A stretch of DNA of 64,000 nt, taken from positions 310,001 to 374,000 of the forward strand of contig NVTV01000003.1 of NCBI GenBank assembly GCA_002401695.1, in the 5' to 3' direction. The stretch is from Alphaproteobacteria bacterium (GTDB taxonomy: Bacteria; Pseudomonadota; Alphaproteobacteria; Micavibrionales; Micavibrionaceae). The notes below the pieces were generated by a model, which saw only the letters and a list, made by a program, of their open reading frames with translations, was not told the DNA's origin and made no database searches. Shown one piece after another: positions 60,146 through 64,000 of the stretch; positions within the stretch are counted from its first letter, which is position 1, and every line of letters starts with the position of its first letter. The position numbers and the translations under genes are program-made.

Positions 60146-60787
60146 ATGGCTGATATTTTTGATTCCTCCTTTGATTCCGATGTGGATATCGAGATTTCGG
60201 ATAATAAGATTGTCAAAGGGGAAGAGGTTAATCTAACCGCTAAGGATCCGACGATGTCCAATATCCTTATTGGTATAGGTTGGGATTTGAATACGTTTGA
60301 TATTGATACATTGGATCTGGATGTTAGTTGTTTTTTGCTGAATAAGAATGGGAAGACACGCGTCGATTCAGATTTTGTATTTTATAATAATATGGAGGCC
60401 AGCGATGGTGCGGTTATTCATAACGGCGATAGTCGTACGGGCGCCGGAGATGGTGATGATGAGACAATATCCGTTGATTTGAATGGTGTTCCGTTTGAAG
60501 TGGTGAAAATTGAATTTGTGCTTTCTATTTATAAAGGTGAAGAGAAAGAGCAGACTATGGCGAGTCTGCGTAACGCTTATATTCACGTTGTTAATGCGAG
60601 TAACGGTCAGGAACTATTGCGTTATGAGTTGAGCGAAGACGTAAAGGGCAGTAAAGATACCGGTATGTTGGTTGCGTCTTTGAATCGCGAAGGTCCGAAG
60701 TGGCATTTTGTTGCTGTTGGGGACGGAATTGATGGTGGGCTGGCTAAAATTGCGACGGATTATGATATTATCGTGCATACAGGGTGA
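60146..60787 (+). CDS. TerD-family stress protein (copy 2)
   Basis: A 213-residue protein with a complete TerD domain: 'NILIGIGWDLNTFDIDTLDL', 'DVSCFLLNKNGKTR', 'DFVFYNNMEASDGAVIHNGD', 'SRTGAGDGDDETISVDL' and the end 'GPKWHFVAVGDGIDGGLAKI'. The two acidic loops are the ones that bind Ca2+ in characterised TerD. Closer to the family standard than the first copy. No ribosome-binding site stands out (AGGG ~20 nt upstream), so it may depend on translation of the antiporter gene. Confidence 0.93.
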   Translation: MADIFDSSFDSDVDIEISDNKIVKGEEVNLTAKDPTMSNILIGIGWDLNTFDIDTLDLDVSCFLLNKNGKTRVDSDFVFYNNMEASDGAVIHNGDSRTGAGDGDDETISVDLNGVPFEVVKIEFVLSIYKGEEKEQTMASLRNAYIHVVNASNGQELLRYELSEDVKGSKDTGMLVASLNREGPKWHFVAVGDGIDGGLAKIATDYDIIVHTG

Positions 60788-60817
60788 CTATTTTATGTTA
60801 TCCCCCGATTCTTCGTT

Positions 60818-61333
60818 TTAGTTCTTCATTCCCATGACGGGTTTCTGATCCATTTTGAAACCCTTCTTGCCTACTCTGCCACGACGTCCGCCGCGTCCGC
60901 CTTTACGGTCGGTGAGTTCTTGTTCTATCATTTCATCAATGTCAGGCATTTCACCCATTTGTAAGGCGCCTATGCAGCTACAGAAGAATTCACAGCCCCT
61001 CTCGCCCCAATTATGTATTTTATTGGCGTAGTCTTCTCCCTTGATATACATGAGTTTTTCAGCCCAAACATGTTCTTTGGAGGGAAGAAAACGCATCATC
61101 ATAATTTGTTCTGGGCCGCCATAATTTTCATCATCATCATAGCGGGCATCTTCTTCGTCATGTAGGAATTGGATCTCTAGTTCGACGTCTTCTGCGCCGG
61201 GGCCTATGCGTACTTCTGCGCTGCACGAAATGCCTTTCTCAGGATCATAAAGAAACCAAGGCCTTGTCTCGTATGGCGCAAGTTCGTGCCCTACACCCAG
61301 TTTTTCCATTAATTCTTTATAGTCAACACGCAT
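60818..61333 (-). CDS. Orphan protein with basic Gly-rich tail
   Basis: A 171-residue soluble protein, not recognised. Residues 1-130 are mixed alpha/beta with acidic loops ('EEDARYDDDENYGGPEQIMM') and two close Cys ('GCEFFCSCIGAL'). The end is basic and glycine-rich ('DRKGGRGGRRGRVGKKGFKM'), of a kind that can bind nucleic acid or ribosomes. It converges on the second TerD gene with ~30 bp between stops. Confidence 0.72.
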   Translation of the reverse strand: MRVDYKELMEKLGVGHELAPYETRPWFLYDPEKGISCSAEVRIGPGAEDVELEIQFLHDEEDARYDDDENYGGPEQIMMMRFLPSKEHVWAEKLMYIKGEDYANKIHNWGERGCEFFCSCIGALQMGEMPDIDEMIEQELTDRKGGRGGRRGRVGKKGFKMDQKPVMGMKN

Positions 61334-61503
61334 GCTTCAATCATAATCTTTTATTATGAAAGGAGGATACAAAAAAATGCATATTTTTCTAAATATTATA
61401 AGATTGTTTAAGTTTCTAGTGAATACTGTCTTGTTCTAGATATTTATGGCCATATGAAATGTTCTTAAGGTCATGTACTATTCACAGAGTGAAAGATTCG
61501 ATA

Positions 61504-62595
61504 ATGACCTGCATTTCAAAATATATTCTGATTGGTTTTTGTAGCGTGTTTATGTCTGCGGCTTTGATGTCGGGGCATTCTTTCGCGCAGGATATCGATG
61601 ACGTTAAGCTGTCTTATGAGGATGTTTCCTATAGTGTTCGTGTTATTAATTCGATGACTTTGGTTTCCGGTGATGTTGAAATTTCCTTATGGGGCATTGA
61701 AAAGATACGTGCGGGTGCGAGTATCTTTCATTTAAAGATCAGAGGCGCTTTGGAAAAAGAGGTTGGTGGTCAAGATGTTCTTTGCACAATCAAAGAGAGA
61801 TATGGGGGGCACAATGTTAAGGCGCAATGTATCAATGACCGGGAAGCGGATTTAAGTCTTTTTCTTCTTCAAAACGGCTATGCCAGCGCGGATCGCGCGG
61901 CAATTTACGGTTCGGTTTATGAACGCCCATATTTAGATGCAGAGGAGAATGCACGTTCAAATGGGCTAGGTGCCTGGGCAGATAATACAGTTTTATCAAG
62001 TGGAGATGTGCAAAGTAAAAACTTCATGATGGGCGCATTTTTCTTGATGGCCGTTTTTATTTTGGCGCTTGCTTTGCTTGGTTTTTACATTATGCGTGGT
62101 TTTGGGCGTGTTGTTGATATTCAAAACCAATCTATTGATCTGGCCTCAAAGGAGCGCGCGCTTAAGGATAAGGAAAAATATATTGTAGCGTCTATTATTG
62201 ATGCTGAAATTAAGGCGAATAAATCAAAAATCGATGCGTATATTATGGTATATGAAGAGGTTTTGCAGAGGCTTGATAATAAGGATATAACACCTAAATA
62301 TCAAAAAACCGGTGAAATTATACAAAAACAACCGGTGTTGGATCGTTCTGTCTTTGATGGTAATACGAATAAGCTGGGTTTCTTTGGTGCGCGCTTGGCC
62401 AGTGATATTATTCATTATTATGCGCGGATTAAAACAGTGCCGGATTATGTGGAGATCACACCTGATATGCCGCAGAGCGAGGTGATAGATATTCTTGCGC
62501 GCGTTGTTGGAAATGCACAGAAAATGAACGAGCTATCAGATCAGTTGATTGAAGAGTTTATGCAGCAGGCTTTGATAAAGCGTGTTGATGTGTAG
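61504..62595 (+). CDS. SNase-like fold protein with membrane helix, probably inactive nuclease
   Basis: From the ATG at 61504 the 363-residue protein has a signal peptide ('LIGFCSVFMSAALMSGHSFA'), a staphylococcal-nuclease-like domain (~35-150: 'VRVINSMTLVSGDVEISLWG', 'DREADLSLFLLQNGYAS', 'ARSNGLGAW'), one membrane helix (~180-200, 'FFLMAVFILALALLGFYIM') and a ~160-residue helical tail. The usual nuclease 'DGDT..........RLxGIDAPE' is replaced by 'NSMT' and 'SLWGIEKI', so catalytic and Ca-binding acids are missing. Likely a structural or binding role at the membrane. A longer start at 61459 is possible. Confidence 0.75.
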   Translation: MTCISKYILIGFCSVFMSAALMSGHSFAQDIDDVKLSYEDVSYSVRVINSMTLVSGDVEISLWGIEKIRAGASIFHLKIRGALEKEVGGQDVLCTIKERYGGHNVKAQCINDREADLSLFLLQNGYASADRAAIYGSVYERPYLDAEENARSNGLGAWADNTVLSSGDVQSKNFMMGAFFLMAVFILALALLGFYIMRGFGRVVDIQNQSIDLASKERALKDKEKYIVASIIDAEIKANKSKIDAYIMVYEEVLQRLDNKDITPKYQKTGEIIQKQPVLDRSVFDGNTNKLGFFGARLASDIIHYYARIKTVPDYVEITPDMPQSEVIDILARVVGNAQKMNELSDQLIEEFMQQALIKRVDV

Positions 62596-62599
62596 GGGT

Positions 62600-64000
62600 T
62601 TAAAATAAGGATCCTTGATCGAGTTTTATTTTCGTAGGCGATGATTTCTTGATGATTGTAGGTGTCTTAACGGGGCTGTCTGCGTTAATGATCGCACCGA
62701 TTTTCTCATTATTCTGGAACTGTAGATTGATATTTTGCCCTTGTGACAATGCATTGCTTTGTGTAATCGGCTTGTCATTTTCATCGCGCACAACGACATA
62801 GCCGCGCTTCAGCACATTTTCGAAAGAGAGCAGCTCCAGCTTTTCCTGTGTCTGGTTCAGTATTCTTGTCTTATTTTCTATGGCGCGTTTAGTGGTTTGC
62901 TCCAATTGTTCTGACCACCTGGTGAGGGATGTACGCGCGGTATCTATACGCGCTTTGGGGGTGATCAGCTTTGATGAGGTTTGTATCACGCGGTTTGTTT
63001 TTTGCATGATGAGATGTTTGAAATTATGATCGAGGCGACTGGTCGTGTGATCAAGGCGTTGTGTTTTAAGTTCCATAAGGCGGGCGGGGTCGCCTAGTTT
63101 CGCGGATAGCGCGTCAAGCCTGTGCCGATTTTCGGATAGAAGGCGGCTGATCCCGTTAATCAAGCGTTTCTCATCATCGGCGACTTGTGCCATTAAATTT
63201 AGACGTACAGGAACGGCCATTTCCGCCGCGCCCGTTGGTGTTGGGGCGCGTAAGTCAGCCGCATAATCAATTAGCGTTGTATCCGTCTCATGCCCGATGG
63301 CCGAGATAATGGGGATGGCACTGTTTGCAGTGGCGCGTACGACGTTTTCCTCGTTAAAGGGCATGAGATCTTCCAGTGATCCGCCGCCGCGTGCAACAAT
63401 TAATATATCAGGCCTATCCTCTGGAGGCAGAGCGTTAAAGCCGTCAATCGCCGCAGTAATTTCCTGATCTGCGCCTTTGCCTTGCACTTTGACAGGCCAA
63501 ACGACGACATGGCGGGGAAAACGATCACCCAAGCGATGCAAAATATCACGAATAACCGCGCCCGTCGGTGAGGTAATAACGCCGATTTTCTGCGGTAGGA
63601 AGGGCAGCGATTTTTTGCGTTCGGGCGCAAATAACCCTTCCGCAGCCAGCTTCTTCTTACGCTCTTCCAGCATTTTCAGCAGCGCACCTTCACCGGCCAG
63701 CTCCATTGATTCGATGATCAGTTGATAGTTGGAGCGTGCAGGGTAGGTGGTGATGCGCCCAACGCAAATGACTTCCATCCCTTCCTCGGGTTTTATGCTT
63801 AATTTTGATAGAACGCCCTTCCAACAGACGGCATCAATTACTGATTTTTCGTCCTTAAGGTTGGAATACATATGGCCTGATTTCGGGATGGATATTCGTG
63901 ATAATTCACCGCGCACACGAACGCGGGCATAGTTATCTTCTAACGTACGTTTTAATGAAAACGCAAGTTCGGATACTGAAAATTCAGGGACATTGCTTCT
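62600..64000 (-). CDS. xseA: Exodeoxyribonuclease VII large subunit, 5' end outside window
   Basis: XseA is the large subunit of exonuclease VII, which degrades single-stranded DNA. The frame is open through the right edge (codons continue to base 64000 as '...VPEFSVSELAFSLKRTLEDN'), so the GTG at 63916 is an internal Val, not the start. Seen are the OB-fold N-terminus ('SGHMYSNLKDEKSVIDAVCW'), the nuclease core 'IGVITSPTGAVIRDILHRL', 'ILIVARGGGSLEDLMPFNEE' and 'AIGHETDTTLIDYAADLRAP', then the long coiled-coil and 'VLKRGYVVVRDENDKPI' near the C-terminus. Confidence 0.96.
   Translation of the reverse strand, partial: RSNVPEFSVSELAFSLKRTLEDNYARVRVRGELSRISIPKSGHMYSNLKDEKSVIDAVCWKGVLSKLSIKPEEGMEVICVGRITTYPARSNYQLIIESMELAGEGALLKMLEERKKKLAAEGLFAPERKKSLPFLPQKIGVITSPTGAVIRDILHRLGDRFPRHVVVWPVKVQGKGADQEITAAIDGFNALPPEDRPDILIVARGGGSLEDLMPFNEENVVRATANSAIPIISAIGHETDTTLIDYAADLRAPTPTGAAEMAVPVRLNLMAQVADDEKRLINGISRLLSENRHRLDALSAKLGDPARLMELKTQRLDHTTSRLDHNFKHLIMQKTNRVIQTSSKLITPKARIDTARTSLTRWSEQLEQTTKRAIENKTRILNQTQEKLELLSFENVLKRGYVVVRDENDKPITQSNALSQGQNINLQFQNNEKIGAIINADSPVKTPTIIKKSSPTKIKLDQGSLF

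Noticed and set aside
63916-63918. GTG as start of xseA
   Set aside because: Codons upstream to the window edge give the normal XseA N-terminus, so this is an internal Val.

Overview
The window reads as chromosome from an alphaproteobacterium with moderate, AT-leaning base composition (by eye, not counted). The protein-level signs are an alphaproteobacterial-style ArgS, GyrB and RecF, a biotin operon of the bioB/F/D/A type, an XRE regulator of the QS-associated rhizobial style, and a Dot/Icm-like coupling complex. The presence of DotL/DotM together with many lineage-specific acidic orphan proteins would fit a Micavibrio-like or other deep-branching alphaproteobacterium, but that placement is a guess.

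Layout. 1-5310: biotin synthesis (bioB 3' part, two acidic helical-repeat orphans, bioF-bioD-bioA). 5311-6412: an orphan minus-strand gene and the scar of a tandem duplication that carries a second, 95% identical copy of the bioA tail. 6413-13883: a replication/repair neighbourhood in the order 'DnaA-domain-IV-like protein', dnaN, orphan, recF, small Cys-rich membrane protein, hisC (opposite strand), gyrB. The 99-residue DnaA-IV-like protein sits where dnaA would be expected. 13903-17566: an orphan, argS, and a degenerate Fic-fold protein with a winged-helix tail. 17595-22845: a minus-strand operon for a type IVB (Dot/Icm/IncI-like) coupling complex: dotM, an orphan membrane protein, dotL with a repetitive Pro/Ala/Thr tail, and a pseudopilin-like protein. 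23126-23308: tRNA-Thr and tRNA-Gln. 23367-26134: a phospholipid operon (CDP-alcohol phosphatidyltransferase, CdsA, PlsC-type acyltransferase, YqaA/DedA-like membrane protein).

26233-38184 is accessory in character. An amino-acid permease and a Kef-type antiporter are flanked by two diverged ~95-bp direct repeats. Next comes a serine-recombinase remnant with AACAGGGAA repeats, then a quorum-sensing island: XRE regulator, fatty-acid desaturase, phytanoyl-CoA dioxygenase-like enzyme, LuxR, LuxI and a small coupled protein. The LuxR/LuxI pair has an excellent 22-bp lux-box-like dyad, and a related palindrome lies in the desaturase/PhyH divergent promoter. A PAS protein and an AspT/YidE-type antiporter complete the island. 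A perfect 19-bp repeat lies at both ends of this stretch (29973 and 38166), the second copy overlapping the stop codon of an NtrC-type regulator gene.

38182-44584: a signalling cluster of a sigma-54 activator, two paralogous proteins with an unrecognised N-terminal domain plus receiver domain, and a 1001-residue MHYT hybrid histidine kinase with receiver and Hpt. 44783-49366: orphans and a DEAD-box helicase. 49557-56752: a metal-resistance operon in the cnrYXHCBA order (anti-sigma-like, periplasmic metal sensor, ECF sigma, outer-membrane factor, adaptor, RND pump) whose pump genes look Cus-like rather than Cnr-like. 56767-57651: a secreted metallo-beta-lactamase-fold hydrolase. 58339-60787: two TerD-family proteins around a Na/Ca-exchanger-family antiporter. 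60818-64000: two orphans (one with a degenerate nuclease fold) and xseA running off the right edge.
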